Source: Treponema sp. (GTDB taxonomy: Bacteria > Spirochaetota > Spirochaetia > Treponematales > Treponemataceae). From it: a DNA stretch of 33,195 bases. The position numbers and the translations under genes were made by a program. Numbering within the stretch: position 1 is the stretch's first letter; the number at the start of each line of letters is the position of its first letter. Shown here one piece after another: positions 23,710-33,195 of the stretch. A model generated the notes under the pieces. That model was not told the DNA's origin. It worked only from the letters and a program-made list of their open reading frames with translations, and searched no databases. The stretch covers positions 1 to 33,195 of the forward strand of contig JAKSTM010000021.1 in NCBI GenBank assembly GCA_024402565.1, in the 5' to 3' direction.

Positions 23710-23738
23710 ACTATACAAAAGTCTATATTTGCGGTCAA
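23710..23738 (-). promoter_or_regulatory. Sigma-70 promoter of hprK
   Basis: On the minus strand TTGACC (23738-23733), a 17-base spacer and TATAGT (23715-23710) give a near-consensus promoter; the ATG starts after 8 more bases, leaving a leader of only 1-3 bases. Confidence 0.75.
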
Positions 23739-23748
23739 GAGAAAAGTA

Positions 23749-23776
23749 TAAATTTTTGAAATTAACCTGCCGATAT
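23749..23776 (+). promoter_or_regulatory. Sigma-28-like promoter upstream of the giant lipoprotein gene
   Basis: TAAA (23749-23752), a 16-base spacer and GCCGATAT (23769-23776) match the sigma-28/SigD form. It would give a leader of about 130 bases. Other promoters in the AT-rich 23800-23880 stretch cannot be excluded. Confidence 0.3.
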
Positions 23777-23912
23777 TTAGATATTGGAGAAAAAGAATAG
23801 TACAAATTTGCATAAATTGTATTTTGTATTATTATTACAATAGAGAGAGTATATCCTGATAAATTGGAATAATTGTTTATTTTTGAAAATAGATTGAGAA
23901 CAGGAGTATGCC

Positions 23913-26900
23913 ATGAAGAATTTTACAAATGCATATAAACCTAAGGCCAGATTTTTTATTTTTTTACTGGCATCACTTTTTTCTTTCGCAGGATTATTAT
24001 CGTGTAAAATTGGTCTTGGAGAGGCGGTAGATACAGAACGTCCTGAAGCTACAATTTCAGAATCTCTTCAGGCAAATGCCATAATCAAAAATAGTTTTAC
24101 GATCTCAGGAACTTGTTTTGATGACCGAGAAATTTCGAAACTTCGCATTGTTCTTTCAAACAATGACACAGGTGTAAAATATCTTTACGTATCGGATCCA
24201 TCAGATGATACAGCAGAAATTGAACGTGCTCAGAAACTCACACGTATGGAAACTCCTGTCCTTATCGACAGAAAAAAGAATGAAAACGGTGAAGTAGTTA
24301 TTACTTATAAACGCCAGGATACATGGTCACTTGTTCTGAACGAAAAAAATGCAGATGGAGAATATCCTCTTAAAGACGGTACTTATAATATTTCTGTTTA
24401 TCCTTTTGATAGTGAACCTCGTTCTATGGAAGATGTATTTCCTGCAGAACGTGCAATCATTATCGACAACACAGCTCCTCTTCTAGTTCTTTCAAGACCT
24501 TCAGAAGGTGATTCATACGGACGTTTCTTTTCTATTGCAGGTCGTGTTGCTGATGACGCAAATGTTGACCTGATGGAAATCGATGTATTTCCTGCAGACG
24601 CCGCAGAAGATGCATCACCTCTCTATACAATCAAAAAAGAAAACATTGCTCCTTCTATTGACCTGAATGCCGCAATCTTTGGACAGGAAGGCGAAAACGG
24701 ACCATACGAATCAATTTATGGTCATAACCCAATGGAAGGTACAAAACAGTTTAAGTGTAAGATTCGTGTATATGATGCTGCCAGAAGTTTCCCACAGGTA
24801 GAAGGGGAAAAAGGAAACTGTTCAGAAACTTATTATTTGGATAGTGACGAAAAAATTGGGGCATATACAGAAAATTTCACAATTGCAGATTTGTATCACA
24901 TTATGAGTGGAGTTTACTCACCGGCTTCTGACAGAGCTGTTGTAGAAGGACTTCAGTCAGAAGTGGAAAACTGGCTCAAAGAAAAAACAGGAGCACATAC
25001 AAATACAAACTTTTATTTGAATCCGGAAAACAGTCCGAAGTTTTCGCTGATTGGTGGATATTCAGCGGTAAAGACTTATGCAGATATTAGGAAAGCAGAA
25101 GTCTTAAATGACGAAAATATTCTGGTAAAGGTTGATGCAGGCCGAGATAATATCGCATTGAACCCTGATACGATTGGGGTGTCTTTATATGAGGTAATTG
25201 AGTCTGAAAATAATACTTGGGCAAAGGCTGGAGATGGCAGCCTTATTTCCATTTTAAAGCCATATAAAGATTTCTCTGGAAATGTTCTATTGGATGAAGC
25301 TGGTCTTGCTGTAAGAAATCAGTCTACCTTTGAAAAGCAGGGATCTTCATACACAATTACAACAAAAGTGTCAAAAGACATGGGGCTTTCAATTGGCCAC
25401 ACATATTTACTTTCGGTTACAGGTTGTGACTACAATGGAAATGAAATAAACAACCTTTCGGAAGAATACGGTTTCTATCTGACAGCAAAAGGTCTGGCTC
25501 CAACTCTTACTGTTTCATCTCCTGCAGAAAATACAATCTATATGGGTTCATCTGGTGAAATCATAATTGCTGGTGAAACAACTCATGACGAAGGTGTTCC
25601 TAAAGTTACAATCAGAGTAAAGAAAAATGGAACAGATCAGGTTGTAGAATTTGTATCTGGAAAAGATGGATTCAAAGTTGAAAATAAAGCCTTTAGAAAA
25701 GTTTTGAAACCGGCTGACTTTATAAAGTCCGAAGAACTGGAAGAAAGTGCTCAGTACGACATTACAGTCTTCTCTACTTACAGCGAATTCTCTTCAGGTG
25801 AAATTCAGAAGAACGTAATTTACGATATCGATAATCCTGTTATAAGCGATATTCTTGTTACTCCAATTGCGGACACATCGGCTCTTGCTGGCGGTAACGA
25901 CCATAATGTAAACGGTAAAATCAGAATTTCGGGAACCTTCAGTGATGAAAAAACAGGTGTAAATCCTGAATCAATGAAATGTGTTTATACTTCTAGGGAA
26001 GGCCAGAAAGAAATGCTGATTTCTAAACAGCAGAACTGGAGCTTTGAACTGGATACAAATACATTGCCGGACGGCGAATTAAATATGACATTCTACGTTA
26101 GCGATAAAGCCGGCAACAAAGCAGAGAAAGTTCTTTTCTTTAAGGAAAGTGAAAATACAAAATATATAGTTGATCAGAATACAGATAATCCACTGGTTGT
26201 GATTGATGAAAAACAGATTAAGAAAATTTCAGATGTAAATGATGAGGGAATCAGTTCTCTTGCAAAACGACATACACTTTCCGGATATCTTCTGGATGAT
26301 GACGGACTGGATAAGTACACATTAAGTGTTTATGAAGTTCGGGGCGGTGTTGTTTCATCTAAAAATTATAGTGAAGATTACGGTGAAGAAATCACTCTGA
26401 AAAATGAAACATCAAAACAACTTAGTGTGGCACTTCCAGGTGATGACGGTGCATACAAACTGGTTATTTCTGTAACAGATAAGAAATCAACAGGTGAAGC
26501 AGCAAAAACAACAGTTTGGGAAACATTTGTAAGAATTGCAGGAGAAGCACCTTCTCTTTCAGTTCAGGAAGGAAACAACTCTCTTCTTAAAAGTGATGCA
26601 AACATGACACTGAAGCTTAGATTCAGTGGAAAAAATACAGCCGACAATCCATTAAAAATTTATCTCCTTGCTGAAGAAGATAAAGATGACGCAGAAAGAA
26701 CAAACTGGAAAGAAATTTTTGACGGAATTAGAGATGGTTATCCTTCGGGAGATACAGTAACACAGGAAGTTGTTGTAAAACCGGAAAACAGACCATTCAA
26801 TACAAACGGTGACTATAAGGTAATCGTTCGTGCCTGCGCAAATAACTTTGTAACAGATGATGAGGTTTCATATTCGATTGATGATAAAGCACCAGATGTT

Positions 26901-29900
26901 CCAGAAGTAAAAAACTGGACAACAGATACTGAAGCCAGAATCACACAGCTGGATAATCAGCTCGAGGTAACTTCGAATGATAATGGTTCTGCAGGTTTAA
27001 ATAAGATTCTCTATAAATATGGCGAAGAAACAGATGACTTTAATTATGATCCGAACAATACAGAAGGCTGGCTTGAAAGTGCATATTTAAGTGGAAAATT
27101 TGATATTAACCAGAATTTCGCAGAAGGCGGAATTCCACAGGGAAAGAAAAAGATTTTCATTTATGCAGTAGATAATGCAGGAAATATTTCTGATCGTGCG
27201 GTATATAAATTTGTTGCAGATACAACATCTCCAAAACTTACAATTACAAATGTTGCCGGGGATTCTATTGCAGAAACAGAAATAAAAACAAATGAAGATT
27301 TCACATTCAATATTGAAGCAAAAGACCCTGAGTCAGGAATTCTGTCTGTCGCTGTAAATGGTGAACCAATATCATTAACTGATGATAAAGGTACTTATTC
27401 TGTTCTTGCAGAAAATGGTGAAGGATCACGTAAATTAAATATAACAGTACAGAATAATGCAGGTCTTTCTACTTCAGGTAGCGTAACAGTAACAGTGGAT
27501 ACCACCGCTCCGGAAGTTGGAATTGCTAATCCTGCAGTAGGCAGCAAAACAGGTGTAAACGCTATCAATGTTGAGGATTATCACTTTGAAGGAAGTATTA
27601 GTGATAATATAACAGGCGTTTCATCTGTTTATTGGGTAATTACATCTTCAACACAATCAACAGCACCTGAAAAAGGCGATCCATCATGGAATGAAATTTC
27701 AAATATTCCTGCAGGTTCTGCACTGTGGAGTGTTAATCAGAAATTTAAATCTGGGGCTACAGATGAAACTGCACTGGGAGAAGGTTCTTATAAACTTTGG
27801 GTTTATGCAAAAGATAAAGTTGGAAATGAAACAAAAAATGAAGCCATTGTATCTAGAGAATTTGATGTAGACTTCTTTGTACCAGATGTAAAAGTTGAAG
27901 CAAAGGCAAATAGTATTACAAATGAATCGACAAATGATAAAGGATTTAAATTTGAATATTCAGCAAGTGATACATCAGGAGATTTAGAAACAAAGAGTGT
28001 TACAGTAACAAAAGATGGTACAGAAATTAATACTGGTTTCACTGATTCAGATGGAGTAATAACATTTACAAATCCAGAAGATGGAAATTATAAGGTTGAA
28101 GTTTCAGCTAAAGATAAAGCAGGTAAAGAAACAAAAAAATCTGCAAGTATAAAACTTGATACTGTTGGACCAGAAGTAACAGTTGATTCTCCAGATGTAA
28201 CAAATTATTTTAGATACAAAAATATTGTGTTTAGTGGTACAGCAAGTGATAAGGAATCAGGTGGTTCAGCAATTGCTGTTGTATATTACACAACAGATGC
28301 AACTGAAGGTGCAAATCCTACAAAAGAAACACTTGAAAAAACTGGCGATGATGCAAAGTGGAAAAAAGCAAATGGAACTGATAACTGGGCTGCTTCGGTA
28401 GAACAGGGTGATACAACTGGAACTACTTATTACTTTGCAGCAATAGATTCAGTTGGAAACGTAACAGAACCAGGTAAAGTTGTAACAAAGGTATTGAAGG
28501 TAGATACAACAAATCCAGTTCTTGAAATTAAAAACACTGCTGAAACCGAAACAATTACATCTATACTTTCACAGACTCCATATACATTTAATATTGTTTG
28601 TTCCGATGCTACTTCAGGAATTGATTCTGTAAAAGTAAATAACAGTACTACTGGAGTTACAAAAGTTTCAGATGGTAAGTACACATATATAAGTGCTTCA
28701 GAAGATGGAAAGTATAAGTATGATGTAGAAGTTGCAGATAATGCAGGTAATTCATCAACTTCATCAGTAGAAATAGTAATTGATAAAACAGAGCCTGTTA
28801 TTGGAATTACATCTTCCGGGGAATACATAAAGAATGCTAATTTTACTTTCCGTGGAACAAGTTCAGATCCTAATGCGGACGCAAGTGGTGTTGAAAAGAT
28901 TTATTATAAAATTGATTCATCCGTAATAAATTCTAAACCAAATGACTGGACTGGCTGGGAAGAAATTCCAGTATCTTCAAAATGGACACTTGAAAAGACA
29001 TTCGTAGAAGGAACAACAAGCAGTGACCTTTGCGAAAAGGCATATGTGCTGAATGTGTCTGCGGTAGATAAAGCAGGAAATATTACAACTCCAGTGTCTT
29101 ATGAATTCAAAGTAGATTTGAAAGATCCGGAAATAACAACAACATTTGGTTCTGAATATAAAACCGATGCAGAATTTGTTCCTGTATTCAATATTACAGA
29201 TTCATCTGAATCAGGACTTAAAGCCGCTCCAGATGGTGTAAAAATAACTATCACTCGTGGTGGGGCTGCTTTGACTAAAGATACTGATTATACAGTCACA
29301 CAGAATGGAAGTGATTATTCAATTGGATTTACAAAATCTTCTGGAAAAATACCTGACGGAAATTATGTAATTACAGTTGAAGCAACAGATAAATCAGAAA
29401 GAAAAACAACAAAAGTCCACAGTGTAAAACTGGATAAAGTAGGACCGGAAGTAAATGTAAGTTCCCCAACTGATACACAGCTTTCTGAATGGTACACAAC
29501 TAACTCAATCAGTTTTGATGGTACCGCAAAAGACTTTAATGCAGTAAGTGAAATCTCTGGAGTTTATTACACAACAGACTCAACTGCAGGGGCATCTCCA
29601 ACAAAAGAAGCTCTTGAAAAAACTGGCGCAGGGGCAAAGTGGACAAAAGCTTCTGGTACAGATAACTGGTTCTTTACAATCAGTAATTTGGAAAATACAG
29701 ATAATACAGGAACTAATATTTATATTACTGCCTTAGATGCAGTAGGAAATATTTCAGCTTCTACAGTTGTAAAGAATTTTAAAGTAGATACAGGTATTCC
29801 AGGAATAACAAAACCTGTAGTTTCTGACACACTTATTAATGCTACAGAATATAATTCCCTGAACGTTACAGTAACTGCAGATGTAACACCAACAAGTAGT

Positions 29901-32900
29901 GGAATTAATAAAGTTGAACTTTTCAATGGTGAAACATTGCTTGGAGAAATGACACTTTCTTCAGGTAAAACTTATTCATTGACTTTAACTTCAGCAGATA
30001 AATCGAAAATAAATTCCGGGGCAAATAATTTTGTCGTAAAAGCAAAAAATAATGCAGGAACAACAGGTGAAAGTGAAAAAGTAAATGTTACTGTAGATAA
30101 TGTTGTCCCAGCAATTTCAGAAATAAGTGTTTCGCCAGAAGTAGAAGGCGGAAAAGTAAATGGAAAAGTAAAAATATCTGCCACAGTAAGCGATAACCGC
30201 GCCCTGGCAGACAATGTTACATGGAGCTTTGGAAATAACGAAGGTCAATCTGGTACTGTAACAGGAGTTTCTGGAACAAGTAAAAATATTTCCTTTGACG
30301 TTTATACAACAGAACTTACAACTTCTTCCGGTCAATTCACACTTACACTTGAAGCAACAGATGAAGCGGGAAACAAAGTTACAGATAGTTCATTCAAATT
30401 AAATGTAGATCAGAGTACAGATAAACCAGTAATTGAAGTAGGAAACTTTGTTGCAGATAAAACTGCTGAACAGGTTAATGAAACAACAAACCTGTTTGGA
30501 GTAACAAATGAGTCGGGAACTTCTGCAAATAATAAGCTTCGTGCAAAAGTAACAGATGATGATGGACTGGGTTCAGTAACATTAAAATATCGTACAGCAG
30601 GTTCTGTAAATGATTTTGACTGGCAAACAGGAAATTTAAATAATACTTTTGTAGAAGGAACAAAATCATATTCACTTGAATGGAACCTTCCAAAAAAAGA
30701 AGGTAAATATGAAATCAAGATTGAAGCAGAAGATAACAAGAAAGAAACAACTCAAAGTAATGTAAGTCTTAATTCGAATGTTGGTGCTGCTGGTAAAACA
30801 CCAACTGTAAGAATTTCAACAAAGACTGAACAGTACGTAAAAGACGGTACAGAAGTTTCAATTTCCGGAACATGGGATGGTGGTTCTTCTACAGAACTTA
30901 CAAGAACTTACACAATTGGTAATGGAACTGCTTCTGCAGGAGAAACAATTTCTAAAAAAGAATTTACAGATAAACTTACATTAAGTGGATCAGCAAATGC
31001 AAACACAATCGTAACAGTAACTTATGTTGCAGAAAATATGTTCGGTCAGAAATCAACTGGAACATATTATTATGTAATTGATAATAAAACCCCAGAATAT
31101 AACACAAATTCTCTCAAGGTAGATGGAACAACTTATTCGAATATCTGGAAGAATAAACTGAGTTTTGAAATCGATGGAAGCTTTACAGATGGTGGAAGTG
31201 GAACAACAGATTCTGATTCAGGATATAAAGTTGGTTCGGGAATTAAAGAGATTCAGTACAGACTTCAAGCAGCTGGAGTTACAGAACCATTAACAGGAAA
31301 GATTACACCACAGGCCGCTGCAAGTGGAGACGGATGGAATTTTAATCAGACAATATATGGTTTCCAGAACGGTGAAAATAAACTTTATCTTAAAGCCGTG
31401 GATATGGCAGGAAACGAAAGTAGCGAAACAGAATTTACAATTAAGTCAGATACTATTGCACCAACTCTTACACTTAATTCAGAAACAATGAAACTGGAAA
31501 ACAATGTTCTCTACATTACAGATATAGATTTGGAATCGGCAGATTCTTCAAAAGGTATTTTTGTAAATGGAACAATTACAGATGATTTGTCTGGTGTAAA
31601 CAACATTAGGATTCTTAACGGATCTACAGAAATCGGAACTATAGCAAAGGCAAATATTGCAGCAGATGGAAGTTTCAGTTTGAAACTGGATTCTTCAAAA
31701 TTGAAGAATGGATCAGCCTTTGCAAATGATTACACAATTACTGTAACTGGTTACGATTCTCTGAATAATAATACAACTACAACATTTAATGTTTATGTGG
31801 ACAAAACAGATCCAACAGTAGATTCACCATCAGTAACAAAATATGTTGAGGCAAATGGAAAGGCAAATAATGTAAATGGAAAGATTTCTATAACCGGAAA
31901 CGTCAGTGATGATGACAAAATCAGAACTCTTAAAGCGGTTCTGAAAAAGGGTGAAAACGAAATCGGAACATTAACAAATAACAGTTCAAATACTCGCTAC
32001 AGTATTACAGATTTTGATACAACTGCAGGTGAATTGGATGGATATAAAGGCGACATTGTTCTTGAAGTAACAGCAACAGACCGTTCAGGAAGAACAACAA
32101 CAAAAACAGAAACTTTGTATGTAGATCAGAGTACCGATTTACCAACATACGCCACAAGTAACGCAACCGGAAAAACAGCAGCCGAAAACCTGTTCGGTAT
32201 GGGAAACTGGAAGATTAACGGAACAGTAGGCGATGATGACGGAGTTTCAAAAGTAGAAGTAAAACTGGATGAAGGTGAATATACAGCAGCATTTACTGCA
32301 ACTGCAGGAAGCGAAAGAACAAGCCAGAGTTATGATTATGTAATCACAGATTCAACAGGCGAAGGCAACCATACACTTTCTATAAAAGTAACAGACAAGA
32401 ACGGAAAGTGGAAAGAATTCTCAGTTCCATTTGCAGTAGATAAAGCCGCACCAAGTGTGAGAATTTCTTCTGCTTCTGGTTCAAGTTATTCAACAGGAAT
32501 GTTCCTGGGAAGTTCTTTTTATATCGAAGCGGCAGCAAGTGATAATAATGGAATTAAAAAAGTTGAACTGATAAAAGTCAATGGAACTTCACTTGCACAG
32601 GATAAGGTTCAGACAGTTGCAGAGACTTCAAGTGGAAGCGGACTCTTTAAAATGAGCTTCGAAAAAATTGTATGTTACGCAACAGCAACACAGGCAGACG
32701 CAGGAAAATATTATTCTACAGCCCTCCTTGCAAATGAAAATGGTGCTTCTGGTATTGTTGATACAAAAGGATATCCTCTTGTAAAAGCAAGTGAAGCAGA
32801 GAAATCATATTCAACTGTTTACAGATATTCTGTATTTGAAAGTGGAGACTGTTCTGTAACATATCAGGCAACAGATAAATACGGCCGTACAAGCGAAGCA

Positions 32901-33195
32901 ACGGCTCAATTCAAGATTGATATTGATGATCCTAAAGTTGATGTTTCAAAAGTAGTTGCAACAAATGGAAGTGTAAATAAGTCGAATAATGACATTTCTG
33001 GATTCTGGTTTAATACTTCTTCAATTACTGTAAAAGGGGATGATATCGTTACCGATACAAACCTTACAAACAGCGTAGGAGTAAAAGTAGAAGGAGACAC
33101 ATCAGACTTGGGATCCTTTGAAATGAACGTAAGTGAAGGCAAAGGAAGCTTCAACAATAACCGTGCATTGAATAACGGAACATCAAAAATAACAT
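23913..33195 (+). CDS. Giant Ig-like repeat lipoprotein (3' end outside window)
   Basis: An open frame of at least 3,094 codons runs off the right edge. Residues 1-31 form a lipoprotein signal: basic start, hydrophobic core FIFLLASLFSFAGLL and lipobox LLSC. The rest is a chain of Ig-like modules, mostly 90-125 residues, marked by linker motifs of the type VDxTxP: TVDTTAPEVGI (27491), KLDTVGPEV (28155), KVDTTNPVLEI (28495), VIDKTEPVIGI (28775), KLDKVGPEV (29430), YVDKTDPTVD (31790), FAVDKAAPSV (32430) and others, about 20 in all. Modules often close with a DKAGN-like turn. A region near 330-380 (YHIMSGVYSP onward) is less repeat-like. Cysteine is almost absent after the lipobox. GGAG lies 6 bases before the ATG. 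A surface or periplasmic adhesive or scaffold role is inferred. I checked the frame at several points across the length. Confidence 0.9.
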   Translation, partial: MKNFTNAYKPKARFFIFLLASLFSFAGLLSCKIGLGEAVDTERPEATISESLQANAIIKNSFTISGTCFDDREISKLRIVLSNNDTGVKYLYVSDPSDDTAEIERAQKLTRMETPVLIDRKKNENGEVVITYKRQDTWSLVLNEKNADGEYPLKDGTYNISVYPFDSEPRSMEDVFPAERAIIIDNTAPLLVLSRPSEGDSYGRFFSIAGRVADDANVDLMEIDVFPADAAEDASPLYTIKKENIAPSIDLNAAIFGQEGENGPYESIYGHNPMEGTKQFKCKIRVYDAARSFPQVEGEKGNCSETYYLDSDEKIGAYTENFTIADLYHIMSGVYSPASDRAVVEGLQSEVENWLKEKTGAHTNTNFYLNPENSPKFSLIGGYSAVKTYADIRKAEVLNDENILVKVDAGRDNIALNPDTIGVSLYEVIESENNTWAKAGDGSLISILKPYKDFSGNVLLDEAGLAVRNQSTFEKQGSSYTITTKVSKDMGLSIGHTYLLSVTGCDYNGNEINNLSEEYGFYLTAKGLAPTLTVSSPAENTIYMGSSGEIIIAGETTHDEGVPKVTIRVKKNGTDQVVEFVSGKDGFKVENKAFRKVLKPADFIKSEELEESAQYDITVFSTYSEFSSGEIQKNVIYDIDNPVISDILVTPIADTSALAGGNDHNVNGKIRISGTFSDEKTGVNPESMKCVYTSREGQKEMLISKQQNWSFELDTNTLPDGELNMTFYVSDKAGNKAEKVLFFKESENTKYIVDQNTDNPLVVIDEKQIKKISDVNDEGISSLAKRHTLSGYLLDDDGLDKYTLSVYEVRGGVVSSKNYSEDYGEEITLKNETSKQLSVALPGDDGAYKLVISVTDKKSTGEAAKTTVWETFVRIAGEAPSLSVQEGNNSLLKSDANMTLKLRFSGKNTADNPLKIYLLAEEDKDDAERTNWKEIFDGIRDGYPSGDTVTQEVVVKPENRPFNTNGDYKVIVRACANNFVTDDEVSYSIDDKAPDVPEVKNWTTDTEARITQLDNQLEVTSNDNGSAGLNKILYKYGEETDDFNYDPNNTEGWLESAYLSGKFDINQNFAEGGIPQGKKKIFIYAVDNAGNISDRAVYKFVADTTSPKLTITNVAGDSIAETEIKTNEDFTFNIEAKDPESGILSVAVNGEPISLTDDKGTYSVLAENGEGSRKLNITVQNNAGLSTSGSVTVTVDTTAPEVGIANPAVGSKTGVNAINVEDYHFEGSISDNITGVSSVYWVITSSTQSTAPEKGDPSWNEISNIPAGSALWSVNQKFKSGATDETALGEGSYKLWVYAKDKVGNETKNEAIVSREFDVDFFVPDVKVEAKANSITNESTNDKGFKFEYSASDTSGDLETKSVTVTKDGTEINTGFTDSDGVITFTNPEDGNYKVEVSAKDKAGKETKKSASIKLDTVGPEVTVDSPDVTNYFRYKNIVFSGTASDKESGGSAIAVVYYTTDATEGANPTKETLEKTGDDAKWKKANGTDNWAASVEQGDTTGTTYYFAAIDSVGNVTEPGKVVTKVLKVDTTNPVLEIKNTAETETITSILSQTPYTFNIVCSDATSGIDSVKVNNSTTGVTKVSDGKYTYISASEDGKYKYDVEVADNAGNSSTSSVEIVIDKTEPVIGITSSGEYIKNANFTFRGTSSDPNADASGVEKIYYKIDSSVINSKPNDWTGWEEIPVSSKWTLEKTFVEGTTSSDLCEKAYVLNVSAVDKAGNITTPVSYEFKVDLKDPEITTTFGSEYKTDAEFVPVFNITDSSESGLKAAPDGVKITITRGGAALTKDTDYTVTQNGSDYSIGFTKSSGKIPDGNYVITVEATDKSERKTTKVHSVKLDKVGPEVNVSSPTDTQLSEWYTTNSISFDGTAKDFNAVSEISGVYYTTDSTAGASPTKEALEKTGAGAKWTKASGTDNWFFTISNLENTDNTGTNIYITALDAVGNISASTVVKNFKVDTGIPGITKPVVSDTLINATEYNSLNVTVTADVTPTSSGINKVELFNGETLLGEMTLSSGKTYSLTLTSADKSKINSGANNFVVKAKNNAGTTGESEKVNVTVDNVVPAISEISVSPEVEGGKVNGKVKISATVSDNRALADNVTWSFGNNEGQSGTVTGVSGTSKNISFDVYTTELTTSSGQFTLTLEATDEAGNKVTDSSFKLNVDQSTDKPVIEVGNFVADKTAEQVNETTNLFGVTNESGTSANNKLRAKVTDDDGLGSVTLKYRTAGSVNDFDWQTGNLNNTFVEGTKSYSLEWNLPKKEGKYEIKIEAEDNKKETTQSNVSLNSNVGAAGKTPTVRISTKTEQYVKDGTEVSISGTWDGGSSTELTRTYTIGNGTASAGETISKKEFTDKLTLSGSANANTIVTVTYVAENMFGQKSTGTYYYVIDNKTPEYNTNSLKVDGTTYSNIWKNKLSFEIDGSFTDGGSGTTDSDSGYKVGSGIKEIQYRLQAAGVTEPLTGKITPQAAASGDGWNFNQTIYGFQNGENKLYLKAVDMAGNESSETEFTIKSDTIAPTLTLNSETMKLENNVLYITDIDLESADSSKGIFVNGTITDDLSGVNNIRILNGSTEIGTIAKANIAADGSFSLKLDSSKLKNGSAFANDYTITVTGYDSLNNNTTTTFNVYVDKTDPTVDSPSVTKYVEANGKANNVNGKISITGNVSDDDKIRTLKAVLKKGENEIGTLTNNSSNTRYSITDFDTTAGELDGYKGDIVLEVTATDRSGRTTTKTETLYVDQSTDLPTYATSNATGKTAAENLFGMGNWKINGTVGDDDGVSKVEVKLDEGEYTAAFTATAGSERTSQSYDYVITDSTGEGNHTLSIKVTDKNGKWKEFSVPFAVDKAAPSVRISSASGSSYSTGMFLGSSFYIEAAASDNNGIKKVELIKVNGTSLAQDKVQTVAETSSGSGLFKMSFEKIVCYATATQADAGKYYSTALLANENGASGIVDTKGYPLVKASEAEKSYSTVYRYSVFESGDCSVTYQATDKYGRTSEATAQFKIDIDDPKVDVSKVVATNGSVNKSNNDISGFWFNTSSITVKGDDIVTDTNLTNSVGVKVEGDTSDLGSFEMNVSEGKGSFNNNRALNNGTSKIT
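28152..29790 (+). repeat. Higher-order duplicated block in the giant Ig protein gene
   Basis: Two module pairs correspond at a distance of about 1.28 kb. KLDTVGPEV at 28152 matches KLDKVGPEV at 29427, and YYTTDATEGANPTKETLEKT (from 28284) matches YYTTDSTAGASPTKEALEKT (from 29565). Both end in a VDTxxPG/V linker. This suggests duplication of a four-module unit of about 425 residues. Confidence 0.65.

Noticed and set aside
27803..30739. Minus-strand reading frames rich in Ser, Thr and Val within the Ig gene
   Set aside because: They mirror the repetitive Thr/Glu/Lys codons of the plus-strand frame, which is open throughout at all points checked.

Overview
The window looks like a chromosomal stretch of a host-associated spirochete of the genus Treponema, probably a gut or rumen species. 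The grounds are the AT-rich, Treponema-like coding style, an archaeal/eukaryotic-type PheRS alpha chain as known in spirochetes, an HPr kinase/HPr pair, many small exported proteins of unknown function and a giant Ig-repeat lipoprotein. The genus is inferred from protein character, not from a database search. No phage, plasmid, insertion sequence, CRISPR array, tRNA or rRNA was found.

Layout. Positions 1-504 are the 3' end of metG (tRNA-binding domain). A double terminator and a small AT-rich repeat lead to glmS (minus, 701-2545). A GNAT acetyltransferase (2597-3454, plus) runs tail to tail into a minus-strand cluster at 11230-3442: a SWIM-SNF2 helicase, a THUMP-like/UPF0020 RNA methyltransferase, and two paralogous SGNH hydrolases, of which only one has a lipoprotein signal. 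A GerMN-domain protein starts divergently at 11290 and meets a secreted protein of unknown function (12146-13237, minus). A large GC-rich palindrome (about 13288-13392) separates that gene from proS (minus). Two secreted proteins of unknown function (15271-16553, plus) are followed by pheS, a YgiQ-type radical SAM protein and a YdbC/PC4-like protein, all plus. The minus-strand operon hprK-ptsH-lexA-holA (23701-20607) links carbon-signalling phosphotransfer, the SOS repressor and the clamp-loader delta subunit. From 23913 to the right edge runs one open frame of more than 3,090 codons: a lipoprotein of about 20 or more Ig-like modules, still incomplete at the edge.

The most notable pattern is in gene starts. 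Many first genes of transcription units lack a Shine-Dalgarno sequence and have a promoter -10 element ending only 6-9 bases before the ATG (hprK, proS, the SNF2 gene, SGNH gene 2, the ygiQ-like gene). Two more have a GCCGATAA box (sigma-28 type) 7-9 bases before the ATG. Downstream genes of operons carry good ribosome-binding sites. This predicts widespread leaderless transcripts. An 11+11 bp inverted repeat brackets the -10 and start of SGNH gene 2 and looks like an operator. Several repeat families sit right next to stop codons, and one has apparently entered the ygiQ-like reading frame without breaking it.
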